A DNA stretch of 10,594 bases from JAJZXY01 sp046706185 (GCA_046706185.1 JBJKPR010000010.1:1-10594); one strand, 5' to 3'; shown: positions 1 to 6,564, counted from the first letter of the stretch. The notes: generated by a model not told the origin, from the letters alone. Program-made: numbers and translations.

Positions 1-155
1 CCCTCCCTGACCTGTCCGATGATGGCGTTACTATCCGGATGCCTGCTCAAGTACTTTATCTACTTAGAAAATCGAGGAACAAGCACCATTTTCGTGAAGC
101 TGCTCTCATACTCAGTGCTCGTTCCATCGCCAGAGAGTCGGGCGGGCAGAAATGA
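1..155 (+). CDS. C-terminal fragment of an unrecognised protein (partial, runs off left edge)
   Basis: The frame whose codons start at position 3 is open from the window edge to a TGA at 153-155 and gives about 50 residues. The fragment begins LPDLSDDGVTIRMPA, passes through a basic stretch (LLRKSRNKHHFREA) and ends SARSIARESGGQK. Its mixed hydrophobic/charged composition looks like the helical end of a soluble protein. The other two + frames are less convincing: one stops at once and the other runs into the tRNA gene. The stop lies 3 bp before the 3' end of the convergent tRNA gene, a natural boundary. I do not recognise the family, and a chance open frame cannot be excluded at this length. 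Confidence 0.4.
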   Translation, partial: LPDLSDDGVTIRMPAQVLYLLRKSRNKHHFREAALILSARSIARESGGQK

Positions 156-158
156 AAA
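147..158 (-). terminator. T-rich archaeal-type terminator after tRNA-Val
   Basis: Directly downstream of the tRNA 3' end on the minus strand the sequence reads TTTTCATTTC. Two short T runs of this kind are typical of archaeal factor-independent termination after tRNA genes. No stem-loop is present. The call rests on position and base composition only. Confidence 0.35.
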
Positions 159-231
159 TGGGCTCACCCGGATTTGAACCGGGGACCTCCGCTGTGTGAG
201 AGCGACGTCATAACCGCTAGACCATGAGCCC
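159..231 (-). tRNA. tRNA-Val, anticodon CAC
   Basis: Reading the minus strand from 231, the acceptor 5' strand GGGCTCA pairs perfectly with TGAGCCC near the 3' end, followed by discriminator A73. The D stem is GTC/GAC with a GG-containing loop. The anticodon stem TCGCT/AGCGG has one terminal T-G pair and encloses loop CTCACAC, giving anticodon CAC, which reads the GTG valine codon. The variable loop AGGTC has the usual five bases. The T arm is CCCGG-TTCAAAT-CCGGG. A35, C36 and A73 are the expected valine identity bases. There is no intron, and CCA is not encoded, so it must be added after transcription. The next minus-strand gene ends 36 bp upstream. A weak TATA-like ATTTATC (250-256) lies about 22 bp before the 5' end. 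Confidence 0.96.
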
Positions 232-267
232 CTGAACTCTGCGTCAGCTGATAAATGGAAGAGGTAG

Positions 268-984
268 TTATTCCCTTCGCCAGTCGGTGAATTGGGTTAT
301 TTTCCTTGTTTCGAGCGCCTTCCCTATCATTCCCTTGGCGCCGGTTGCAACTATACCCCTCCCCCTGGGGGGGTAGTGCGGATGGGACATCAGGAGTGCT
401 TCGAAGTCATATCCGAGCAGTTTCTGGGCGCTTGACGTCATTGCTGCAATGTCAGCATCCATCAAGTTCACGTTGAGCACAAGGTCATCCGAAAGGAACC
501 AAGTCTTCTTGTCCTCCTCTGTCGGCCAACTCATCAGTTCTGCGCTGTATCTGTCCCTGTTCCCGAGCCAGAACATGTCACCGCAGAAAAGTGCACCCCC
601 GCCCCTTGAGAGAAGCATGCTCGAGGAACCGTGGGTGTATCCAGTGGTCGGTATAAGCGTTGCATCGTCATATAATGTGTAATCCTCCTTGAATGTGATA
701 TCGGGCGCGCAGCCCTTGACTAACTTTGCATCTTCTTCGTGCATCACAAGCTTTGCGTTGAACTTGCTCTTCAGATTGCATGCATCCCCGAAAGCCCTGA
801 TGTGCGTTATGAAGATGAAAGAAAGACCGCCGTTCTTTGCAATGAAGTCTGAATCGCTTTCCTTCAGTTCCGGAGCATCCACGAGTATATTGCCCTTCTC
901 ATGCTTTACAAAGTAACCTGAGTTTCCGAAGGACTTCAGCGAGTACTTGTCTATCAGGTAAATACCGGGAAGGACTTCTTTCAT
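268..984 (-). CDS. Metallo-beta-lactamase-fold protein with degenerate metal-binding motif
   Basis: A 238-residue protein with the layout of a metallo-beta-lactamase-fold hydrolase: an N-terminal strand region (KEVLPGIYLID), the glycine-containing ILVDAP strand at about 32-38, a motif-1 position ITHIRAFGDA at 59-68, GYTHGS at 115-120, ALFCGDMFW at 131-139, and SHPHYPP at 200-206 near the C terminus. Active members carry HxHxDH in motif 1. Here only H61 survives, with R, F and G at the other metal-ligand positions, while H118, D136 and H201 remain. It may bind one metal, have changed substrate, or be inactive. I chose the ATG at 984, not the longer frame starting at 1068, because a TATA-like box at 1008-1015 places transcription start almost on this codon and the extra 28 residues look unlike the family. 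The substrate is unknown. It lies upstream of, and co-directional with, tRNA-Val. Confidence 0.75.
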   Translation of the reverse strand: MKEVLPGIYLIDKYSLKSFGNSGYFVKHEKGNILVDAPELKESDSDFIAKNGGLSFIFITHIRAFGDACNLKSKFNAKLVMHEEDAKLVKGCAPDITFKEDYTLYDDATLIPTTGYTHGSSSMLLSRGGGALFCGDMFWLGNRDRYSAELMSWPTEEDKKTWFLSDDLVLNVNLMDADIAAMTSSAQKLLGYDFEALLMSHPHYPPRGRGIVATGAKGMIGKALETRKITQFTDWRRE

Positions 985-1007
985 GGGCGGAACTAAGCGC
1001 AACATGC

Positions 1008-1015
1008 TTAATAAA
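1008..1015 (-). promoter_or_regulatory. TATA-like box of the MBL-fold gene
   Basis: The minus strand reads TTTATTAA here, centred about 27 nt upstream of the ATG at 984. That is the archaeal TATA-to-start distance, so the transcript would be leaderless or nearly so. The box also decides the start codon of the gene. The rest of the 985-1141 gap is fairly GC-rich. The only other AT-rich patch is AAGTTAAGA near 1076, a weak candidate promoter for the divergent methylase gene. Confidence 0.5.
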
Positions 1016-1141
1016 CTTCGGCTCAGGTAGCTGTTGCAGCGCGTGGAAGGTGACGAGTAGCTGCCCAAACAGGGAAGTTAAGAGTGGTCCTGCCCGCACG
1101 ATGCCTGCCGCACACAGAACTCAATGCAGGATGGATGAAAG

Positions 1142-1762
1142 ATGAAACTGAACGAGCTTGAGAAGATGCTTGGGAGGCTCGAGCAACTCGAGGCTCCTTC
1201 CCCCGGCCTGGAGCAGTACAGCACCCCAGCAGGGATAGCCGCTTCGATCGTATACGATGCGGCGTTGAGGGGAGATGTATCAGGCAAGCGCATCGCCGAC
1301 CTTGGCTGCGGAATAGGTACTTTCGCCATCGCATCCATGATTATGGGGGCATCCTGCGTGTCAGGGTTCGACGCAGACAGCGCGTCGATTGAGATTGCAG
1401 GCAGGAACGCGCTGAAACTCCTGCCAGCCGACAGACTTGCAATGACGAGTTTTGAGGTGGCCGAAATAGAGGATGTCACAGGCACGTTTGACACGATATT
1501 CCAGAACCCGCCGTTCGGATCGCAGAGGAAGAATGCGGACCTGCCGTTCATAAGGAAGGCGCTCGAGGTAAGCGATTGTGTCTACACCATTCACCTGGGA
1601 CGCACGAGGGAGTTCCTCAAGGAGAAGTTCGGTGAATTTGGCGGAAGGGTGGAATTTGAAAAATCTTTCACGTACCAGATGCCGCGGATGTTCAAGTTCC
1701 ACACCAGGCAGGTGCGGAAATTCGAGCTAATCCTTTTTAAGGTAGTGAAGATACACAGTTAG
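1142..1762 (+). CDS. METTL5-like RNA (rRNA adenine) methyltransferase
   Basis: A 206-residue class I SAM-dependent methyltransferase. LEQYSTP (23-29), typical of this family, precedes the SAM-binding loop DLGCGIGT (53-60), an acidic residue pair in GFDAD (75-79) for the ribose, and the catalytic NPPF (122-125), the signature of enzymes that methylate an exocyclic amino group. Length and motif order match COG2263/METTL5. Human METTL5 makes a single N6-methyladenosine in small-subunit rRNA with the partner TRMT112. An equivalent role in 16S rRNA is an inference here. The start is the ATG at 1142. A weak AGGATGG precedes it and no other in-frame start is close. The csl4 gene follows 12 bp downstream, and nob1 further on also acts on the small-subunit rRNA, which fits a ribosome-maturation role. 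Confidence 0.85.
   Translation: MKLNELEKMLGRLEQLEAPSPGLEQYSTPAGIAASIVYDAALRGDVSGKRIADLGCGIGTFAIASMIMGASCVSGFDADSASIEIAGRNALKLLPADRLAMTSFEVAEIEDVTGTFDTIFQNPPFGSQRKNADLPFIRKALEVSDCVYTIHLGRTREFLKEKFGEFGGRVEFEKSFTYQMPRMFKFHTRQVRKFELILFKVVKIHS
1734..1741 (+). promoter_or_regulatory. Possible internal TATA-like box for csl4
   Basis: TTTTTAAG at the 3' end of the methylase gene would start transcription near 1763, just after the methylase stop and about 12 nt before the csl4 ATG. It could give csl4 its own short-leader transcript besides read-through. The T-run is also coding sequence, so this is only suggestive. Confidence 0.3.
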
Positions 1763-1774
1763 CAGGAAGTATAC

Positions 1775-2335
1775 ATGGAAGAGAAGTTTGTAGTGCCTGG
1801 CGAGATAGTGGCCATTGCGGAGGAGTATGTGCCTGGCAAAGGCACCTACGAGTCCGATGGCAAGATTATTGCATCTGAAGCGGGCAAGCTTACACTTGAC
1901 CCCAAGAACCACACGGCCTATGTCGCACCAAGGAACCCAATCACAGAACCGAAGAAAAAAGACAAGGTCCTCGCTGCCGTGACGGACGTGAAAAGCTCAA
2001 TGGCAATTTGCGAAATACTGTCCATAGAGGGGGCGACGAGGCAGATAACAGGCGATGCAGAGGCTACACTGCACGTGTCGAGCATCTCTTCGCAGTACGT
2101 CGAGACAGTGGGGTCAGCCGTGAGAGTGGGGGATGTGATACGTGCGGAGGTGACACAGTCCCAGCCCTCGACACAGCTTACCACGGTGAACGGCCACCTT
2201 GGTGTGGTGCTTGCGCACTGCAGCAGATGCAAGTCTGTGCTCGTACTCAAGGACAAATCACTTTACTGCGGCGAATGCGAGCGATACGAAAAGCGCAAGA
2301 TAGCGGACGACTATGGCGGACTGCCAGTGGCCTGA
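1775..2335 (+). CDS. csl4: Exosome complex RNA-binding subunit Csl4
   Basis: A 186-residue protein with the three parts of archaeal Csl4. The N-terminal beta domain has the hallmark PGEIVAIAEEYVPGKGTYE (8-26). A central S1 RNA-binding barrel spans about 60-130, including VGDVIRAEV. The C-terminal zinc ribbon has CSRC (C149, C152) and CGEC (C165, C168). Csl4 forms part of the RNA-binding cap of the cytoplasmic 3'-5' RNA exosome above the Rrp41/Rrp42 ring and helps recruit and orient substrates. Length is normal and all four zinc-ligand cysteines are present. The ATG at 1775 follows the methylase stop by 12 bp, with a weak AGGAAG before it. The rrp4, rrp41 and rrp42 genes are not in this window. 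Confidence 0.93.
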   Translation: MEEKFVVPGEIVAIAEEYVPGKGTYESDGKIIASEAGKLTLDPKNHTAYVAPRNPITEPKKKDKVLAAVTDVKSSMAICEILSIEGATRQITGDAEATLHVSSISSQYVETVGSAVRVGDVIRAEVTQSQPSTQLTTVNGHLGVVLAHCSRCKSVLVLKDKSLYCGECERYEKRKIADDYGGLPVA

Positions 2336-2370
2336 ATATTGGCAGAGTAGCGTTCAGTGCAACACAAAGA

Positions 2371-2394
2371 GTTAAAAGCATAGTGCAATAAAGT
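2371..2394 (+). promoter_or_regulatory. TATA-like sequences upstream of the small coiled-coil gene
   Basis: Two AT-rich boxes lie in the 80-bp gap after csl4: GTTAAAAG (2371-2378) and AATAAAGT (2387-2394). The second is centred about 26 nt before the ATG at 2416 and would give a leaderless transcript. The first would start near 2400 and leave a 16-nt leader. I cannot tell which is used, or whether this operon segment simply reads through. Confidence 0.35.
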
Positions 2395-2415
2395 TGAGAC
2401 GAGGACGCATCTTAG

Positions 2416-2628
2416 ATGCCCAACAGCAAAGTTTCCCGGAAAAAGACAGTGGGTAGAAAGGAAGACGAGCAGCTTCAAAGGGAGATTGATTCTCTCAGGG
2501 GCGAGATAAGGGAAATGAAGGAGATCGTGAACATGCTGCTCAATATGGTTATTGACACTGACGAGGAAGAAGAGTATCCAGGCGTCCAGTTCCCCGAATT
2601 CGAAGAGAGGTACGGCCCGAACAACTGA
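2416..2628 (+). CDS. Small acidic coiled-coil protein, function unknown
   Basis: A 70-residue protein I do not recognise. Residues 1-15 are basic (MPNSKVSRKKTVGRK). Residues about 18-48 form one amphipathic, heptad-like helix (LQREIDSLRGEIREMKEIVNM then LLNMV) that should form a coiled coil. The tail is very acidic (DTDEEEE) and ends in the aromatic/proline segment FPEFEERYGPNN. There is no transmembrane segment or cysteine. The gene is 80 bp after csl4 and 10 bp before the SHMT-like gene, in the same direction, and its codon use looks like that of its neighbours, so I take it as real. A basic head, coiled coil and acidic tail suit a small dimeric adaptor in RNA or ribosome biology, but that is speculation from context. 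Confidence 0.7.
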   Translation: MPNSKVSRKKTVGRKEDEQLQREIDSLRGEIREMKEIVNMLLNMVIDTDEEEEYPGVQFPEFEERYGPNN

Positions 2629-2638
2629 AGTGTTGCAC

Positions 2639-3841
2639 ATGCCCTCGAAGATAGAGGAGTTCGTCAGGGCTCACGATGCGTGGAGGGCCGAAAGGTGCAT
2701 CAACCTCCAGCCATCTGAGAACCTGCTCAGCAGGGCGGTGCGTTCTGTTCTATCCAGCGACATGGCAGGAAGATACACTCTGAGGAGCAACGAGTTCATA
2801 TCCAACGCAGGCGCGCCAAACAGTTACGGTGGAACAAAATACCTGGATGAAGTCGAGGCGCTTGGGGAACAGACGGCATCCTCCCTTTTCCACGGTGCCC
2901 ACGTTTCCCTGAAACCGCTTTCAGGGCACATCGCATCCCTGCTTATGGTGGCAAGCACATGCAGGAAAGGGGACACCATAATGGCAGTGCCTTCCGCTGA
3001 TGGCGGATATGACGGTTACGGGGAGGGGTACATACCTGACCTTTTCTCACTCAGGTTCCAGCCGCTCCCCTTCGACAGGGAGAGCTGGAATGTGGACTCA
3101 ATTGCTGCCGCGGAGGAGATAAGAAAGAGCAGGCCGAGGCTTGTAATCCTCGGCCAGAGCTTCATACTCTTCCCCTATGACATGAAGCCGATAGCCGATG
3201 CGTGCAGTGCTTCAGGGGCCGCCCTCGCCTATGACGCATCCCATGTCATGGGCCTCGTTACGGGCGGCAGGTTCCAGGATCCTGTCTCCGAGGGAGCAGA
3301 CATGGTTTTAGGAAGCACCCACAAGAGCCTTCCCGGGCCCCAGGGGGGCCTGTTCGTAACAACTGATGACAGCATATGGAAGGAATTCAGGAGAAACACG
3401 ACGTGGCGTTTGATAGACAACGCGCACTGGAACAGGATCGCAGGTGTTGCTCAGGCGCTGCTTGAAATGAAAAAGCACGGCAGGAAGTATGCGTCACGCA
3501 TACAGGCAAACACCGCATCTCTGGGCAGGCACCTCAGCTCCGCCGGACTGCAGTGCAGGTTCGCGGCGCTTGGTTATTCAAAGTCGCACCAGTTGCTCCT
3601 TGAAGGAAGCTCTCTCGCGAAGCGCGGTCTGACTTTTGGTGCACTGTCGGAGCTACTTGGAAGGAACGACATAATAGTTGACACAACCGGAAGGCTAGGC
3701 ACGTCTGAAGTGTCCAGGCTGGGCATGGGCAACGGTGAAATGAAGGAGATTGCAGCCCTTGTGGTGCAGGCCCTTGAGGGCAATTCTGTCAGAAGCAAGG
3801 CAAATAAGCTCAGACGGCAATTCAAAATACACTACACATGA
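2639..3841 (+). CDS. Serine hydroxymethyltransferase-like PLP enzyme (divergent GlyA family)
   Basis: A 400-residue fold-type I PLP enzyme. Family landmarks are LQPSENL (23-29), YGGTKYLDEVEAL (63-75), the cofactor-binding YDASHVMGL (198-206, with D199 and H202), the Schiff-base lysine K229 in GSTHKSLPGPQGG, ESHQ-like SKSHQLLL late in the chain, and RLGTSEVSRLGM, whose arginine binds the substrate carboxylate in true SHMT. The C terminus ends at FKIHYT, where methanogen SHMTs carry on for about 15 more residues. Two usual SHMT features are altered: the RYAEG(L/Y)PGKR segment with its catalytic Glu is replaced by a longer RYTLRSNEF region, and the PLP-stacking His of GGH is Tyr (GGYDGYG). It may be a serine/glycine enzyme with a modified folate, or an aldolase. 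The ATG at 2639 is chosen because an upstream in-frame start (2552) lies inside the preceding gene and adds a non-family tail. The stop overlaps the nob1 start. Confidence 0.8.
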   Translation: MPSKIEEFVRAHDAWRAERCINLQPSENLLSRAVRSVLSSDMAGRYTLRSNEFISNAGAPNSYGGTKYLDEVEALGEQTASSLFHGAHVSLKPLSGHIASLLMVASTCRKGDTIMAVPSADGGYDGYGEGYIPDLFSLRFQPLPFDRESWNVDSIAAAEEIRKSRPRLVILGQSFILFPYDMKPIADACSASGAALAYDASHVMGLVTGGRFQDPVSEGADMVLGSTHKSLPGPQGGLFVTTDDSIWKEFRRNTTWRLIDNAHWNRIAGVAQALLEMKKHGRKYASRIQANTASLGRHLSSAGLQCRFAALGYSKSHQLLLEGSSLAKRGLTFGALSELLGRNDIIVDTTGRLGTSEVSRLGMGNGEMKEIAALVVQALEGNSVRSKANKLRRQFKIHYT

Positions 3842-4371
3842 CTGAACATGGCGGGGCGCAGCATTCGAAGCGGAGGACGGATGTATATGTGCTGGACACG
3901 AGTGCCATTTACAACGCCACCGACTACCCTGCTGACAGGATGCTGTATTCCACACCGCAGGTGCTGAAGGAGCTGAGGCGTGTATACAGGACAGAGAGGG
4001 CCGAACTGTTTGTACAGTCCAGGCTCAGAATTGCGGAGCCGGACAGAGAGAGCGTTCAGTGGATACGTGAAAAAGCGCAGGAAACAGGGGACATAGCAAG
4101 GCTGTCCCCCACGGATATTGAGGTTCTCTCCCTTGCAAGGGAAATGGGTGCAATACTAGTGACCGAGGACTATTCAATGCAGAACATAGCCGAAGCTGCG
4201 GGAATAGAATTCAGGTCGCTCTATCTCCCGCCGATAAAGGATTACGTGGAATGGGAGCTCAGATGTGTGTCCTGCGGAGCCATCTCCAAGGAGAAAGCGG
4301 CGAAGGAGTGCAGGATATGCGGCGGAAAGCTGATAACGCGCAGGAGGAAGAGCAGGCCCATCAGGGAGTAG
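3838..4371 (+). CDS. nob1: Nob1, PIN-domain rRNA endonuclease
   Basis: A 177-residue protein with an N-terminal PIN nuclease domain and a C-terminal zinc ribbon, the architecture of archaeal and eukaryotic Nob1. Acidic active-site residues are D20 (YVLDTSAI), E45 (VLKELR), D93 (SPTDIEVLSLA) and D111 (VTEDYSMQN). The ribbon cysteines are C143, C146, C158 and C161 (CVSCG, CRICGG). The tail is basic (TRRRKSR), suited to rRNA binding. Nob1 cuts the small-subunit rRNA precursor to make the mature 16S 3' end. The start ATG overlaps the SHMT-like stop as ATGA, so translation is probably coupled. With the METTL5-like methylase and Csl4 it makes an RNA-maturation cluster. It ends 3 bp before the convergent phosphoesterase gene. 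Confidence 0.93.
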   Translation: MTEHGGAQHSKRRTDVYVLDTSAIYNATDYPADRMLYSTPQVLKELRRVYRTERAELFVQSRLRIAEPDRESVQWIREKAQETGDIARLSPTDIEVLSLAREMGAILVTEDYSMQNIAEAAGIEFRSLYLPPIKDYVEWELRCVSCGAISKEKAAKECRICGGKLITRRRKSRPIRE

Positions 4372-4374
4372 CCA

Positions 4375-5832
4375 TCATCTGCGACGCCTTACTGGCGCAA
4401 GCACGAAGTATGACCCGAGCAGCAGTATCGTCATGGCAGCAATCATGACCGCGTCCGACTCGTAGAAAGGAGTGTATGCAGTGTTCTGTGCAACATAAAC
4501 AGCGCTCCCCTGGGAGGAAAGGTTCAGGCCCGAGGAGCCTGTTCTCTGGTAAGGAAGCTCGCTGAACGATATCTGCGGATGGACCGGGAAGAGGGAAGAG
4601 AGCGAAGCAGAGGGAGCCGATGACTGCTGAAAATAGAGTGTTCCAGGAGCACTGAACAGCGTGGTTGTGGGTAGCGGAGCAGGTGGTCTGGGCTGGTAAC
4701 TGCCGTTGAGACCGTAGAACATATCGAGCGGCAGGTTAGAGTAGGAGACAAACCTGTTCAGCGCAGGCATGTTCCAGTTGTAATCGATGAACGCGAGAAG
4801 TGATGCGTGGTTCATCACGGTGTTCGAAACATAATCCTCCTTGGCGTACGGGGAAATGAGGATCAGCGGCACGCGGAACCCGAGCTGCTGCCCCCCTACT
4901 GACGGCGGGGGGACATTGTCATAGTAGCCTCCCCCCTCGTCGTAGTTGACGAAAAGCGCGGTTGAGTTCCACTCAGGACTGTGCATCACGCTGTTCACCA
5001 CAGCATAGAGCCACATTTCACCCACTACGATATTGTCGCTCGGATGCTGGGAGTAGCCGCTGACTTCGACGCCTATGGGGCTCACAAAAGACACTGCCGG
5101 AAGGCTGCTGGACGCGAGCTCGGACTGGAACACACTCCAGCTCTTCACGTTGGATGAATACTGTGAGATTCCCTGGAAATATGAAAGAACATCAAGCCCC
5201 TCGGAAGGGTAGGCAATATAGTATGACCAGCTGACACCGTAGTGATTCAGCTCTCCGAATATCGACTGGGAAAAAGGTATGTACGGCGGCAGGCCGTAGT
5301 CGTTGATGACCGGCGAGAAGCCCGCGAGGCCGTAGAGGCGGTTGGGCATTGTTGCAGTCAGGGCAGACGAGAAGTACATGTCCCCCAGTGCGTACTGCTG
5401 GGCCAGCGCCCACTCAGGGGACATCTGAACCGCGGTGAAGTAGGTCATTGACTGCTTTCCTGAATTTGCACTGAAACCGTTCATCGCCCCATTGTTCCAG
5501 TCAAGGTGATACGCGGTGTATCCCTCAACCGGATTGGCGGTGGAGTACTGTCCTTCTGGAACAGGGGAGAGGTTTGCTGTCAGCCCGCTGGAAGCCAGGT
5601 TGGAAGGGACTGTCAGGTTCGAAACAACCGAACTGTTTGTCGAATTCCCTCCGTAAGGATAGACGCCGAAAAGATTGTCAAAGCTGTGATTTTCCATCGT
5701 GACTATTATCACATGCCTGATCGGTGTTGCCGGCTGGTTTGACTGCTGGGCCGAAGCAGCGGCGACCACTCCGGAAGAAAGAGCAGCCGAGAATACAAGC
5801 ATGGCGGCCACAAGGCACAACGTTCGCCTCAT
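4375..5832 (-). CDS. Exported, membrane-anchored phosphoesterase (phospholipase C / acid phosphatase family)
   Basis: A 485-residue protein of the PF04185 phosphoesterase family. Residues 1-29 are a signal peptide: MRR, a hydrophobic core and an alanine-rich end. Family motifs follow in order: HVIIVTMENHSFDNLFG (40-56), MPNRLYGLAG (162-171), NYDEGGGYYDNVPPP (296-310), GFRVPLILISPYA (318-330) and MNHASLLAFIDYNW (340-353). ENxSFDN and the YDEGG block are the usual metal and active-site regions. Several NxS/T sites suggest N-glycosylation. A C-terminal helix (about 461-480) followed by RRRR should anchor the enzyme outside the cell. It probably hydrolyses phosphate mono- or diesters. The ATG at 5832 is chosen over the longer frame from 5940 because GGAGGT lies 10 nt upstream and MRRTL starts a normal signal peptide. 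The membrane-protein gene ends 40 bp upstream on the same strand, suggesting co-transcription. Confidence 0.85.
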   Translation of the reverse strand: MRRTLCLVAAMLVFSAALSSGVVAAASAQQSNQPATPIRHVIIVTMENHSFDNLFGVYPYGGNSTNSSVVSNLTVPSNLASSGLTANLSPVPEGQYSTANPVEGYTAYHLDWNNGAMNGFSANSGKQSMTYFTAVQMSPEWALAQQYALGDMYFSSALTATMPNRLYGLAGFSPVINDYGLPPYIPFSQSIFGELNHYGVSWSYYIAYPSEGLDVLSYFQGISQYSSNVKSWSVFQSELASSSLPAVSFVSPIGVEVSGYSQHPSDNIVVGEMWLYAVVNSVMHSPEWNSTALFVNYDEGGGYYDNVPPPSVGGQQLGFRVPLILISPYAKEDYVSNTVMNHASLLAFIDYNWNMPALNRFVSYSNLPLDMFYGLNGSYQPRPPAPLPTTTLFSAPGTLYFQQSSAPSASLSSLFPVHPQISFSELPYQRTGSSGLNLSSQGSAVYVAQNTAYTPFYESDAVMIAAMTILLLGSYFVLAPVRRRR

Positions 5833-5842
5833 CGGATGAGCG

Positions 5843-5848
5843 ACCTCC
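5843..5848 (-). promoter_or_regulatory. Shine-Dalgarno site of the phosphoesterase gene
   Basis: GGAGGT on the minus strand, complementary to the conserved 16S 3' end, lies 10 nt before the ATG at 5832. It fixes the start of the exported phosphoesterase and shows that this gene is translated from a leadered, probably polycistronic mRNA shared with the upstream membrane-protein gene. Confidence 0.65.
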
Positions 5849-5872
5849 CGATGAGACGCTGAATGGGCGGAC

Positions 5873-6424
5873 TCACGATGCTGCCCCCTCCGTTCTTCCC
5901 AGGAAGGCGACACCCAGGAGCATGACCGCGGCAAGGGCATCTCCTGAAAGGATGATCAACGGCATGTGACTGTCAAAGAGAGCGGCATAGACGATGAGCA
6001 TAACGGTCATCACAAAAAGGCCCCCGAGGCCAATGCCGATTGCAGAAGCCATTGTGCTTCCCTCCCTCAGTGAAAAAAGGGAGACGATGAATATGTTCCC
6101 TGCAACTGAAATGAAGGAGAAAAAGAACATCTCGTAGTTGCTTACTATCTTTGAATAGAAGACTGCGGCAAACATCAGTACGAATGCGAGCGGGACGGAA
6201 AGCGAAGATATGACTGTCCTGAGCATGCTCTTCCTGAATATGAAGTAGGCAGCAGCAGGGAAGAATACAGAGCCTGTGATAAAGCCTGAAAGTATGAACG
6301 GTATCTCGAGTGAGCTTCCAATCGTGGTTATCAGGTCCGACAGATAGAAAAGGGATAGCGCTGTTGTCGCGCTCAGAAGCGAAGCAAGCAGAAACAGGGC
6401 CGATCTGTGAACTCTGCCTCTCAT
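5873..6424 (-). CDS. Six-helix membrane protein, function unknown
   Basis: A 183-residue, strongly hydrophobic protein with about six predicted membrane helices near residues 9-28, 41-63, 67-90, 97-119, 124-149 and 156-179, joined by very short loops. There are few charged residues inside the helices (an aspartate in the last one), no recognisable transport or enzyme motif, and a short acidic-polar tail. I do not recognise the family. The ATG at 6424 (MRGRVHRSALFLL) is chosen because the 63 residues before it in the longer frame are not membrane-like and run through the promoter region. Upstream of this start are TGATAAGT (6449-6456), placed for a leaderless transcript, and GAGGGTG about 13 nt before the ATG; which one matters is unclear. 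The exported phosphoesterase follows 40 bp downstream, so the two may form a small cell-envelope operon. Confidence 0.65.
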   Translation of the reverse strand: MRGRVHRSALFLLASLLSATTALSLFYLSDLITTIGSSLEIPFILSGFITGSVFFPAAAYFIFRKSMLRTVISSLSVPLAFVLMFAAVFYSKIVSNYEMFFFSFISVAGNIFIVSLFSLREGSTMASAIGIGLGGLFVMTVMLIVYAALFDSHMPLIILSGDALAAVMLLGVAFLGRTEGAAS

Positions 6425-6539
6425 TGGGTCCGAACAACACCCTCGAGTACTTATCAGTTGGCGCTGCCCGAACAGAGGTCTCGCATATCTGTGCAAAGCC
6501 AGAGAGTATCGTGACTGCATGCCACTCACTACCACCGAA

Positions 6540-6559
6540 GTTGTAACAACAAAATTTGT
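6540..6559. repeat. Two overlapping short palindromes upstream of ribB
   Basis: GTTGTAACAAC (6540-6550) and ACAAAATTTGT (6549-6559) are each perfect odd-length dyads that touch one another, just upstream of the larger ribB palindrome. The stretch is AT-rich and lies between the divergent membrane-protein and ribB genes. They may be extra regulator sites, or chance symmetry in AT-rich promoter DNA. Confidence 0.4.
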
Positions 6560-6564
6560 AGTAA

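Noticed and set aside
355..376. C-run/G-run hairpin (TACCCC...GGGGTA)
   Set aside because: It coincides with the codons of the YPPRGRG segment of the MBL-fold protein and is explained by coding; it is not near a gene end.
2552..2638. N-terminal extension of the SHMT-like protein
   Set aside because: It overlaps the small coiled-coil gene in another frame, and the added residues (MTLTRKKSIQ...) are not family-like; ATG 2639 fits better.
5833..5940. Longer start of the phosphoesterase at 5940
   Set aside because: It would bury the signal peptide behind 36 polar residues and overlap the membrane-protein gene; GGAGGT supports ATG 5832.
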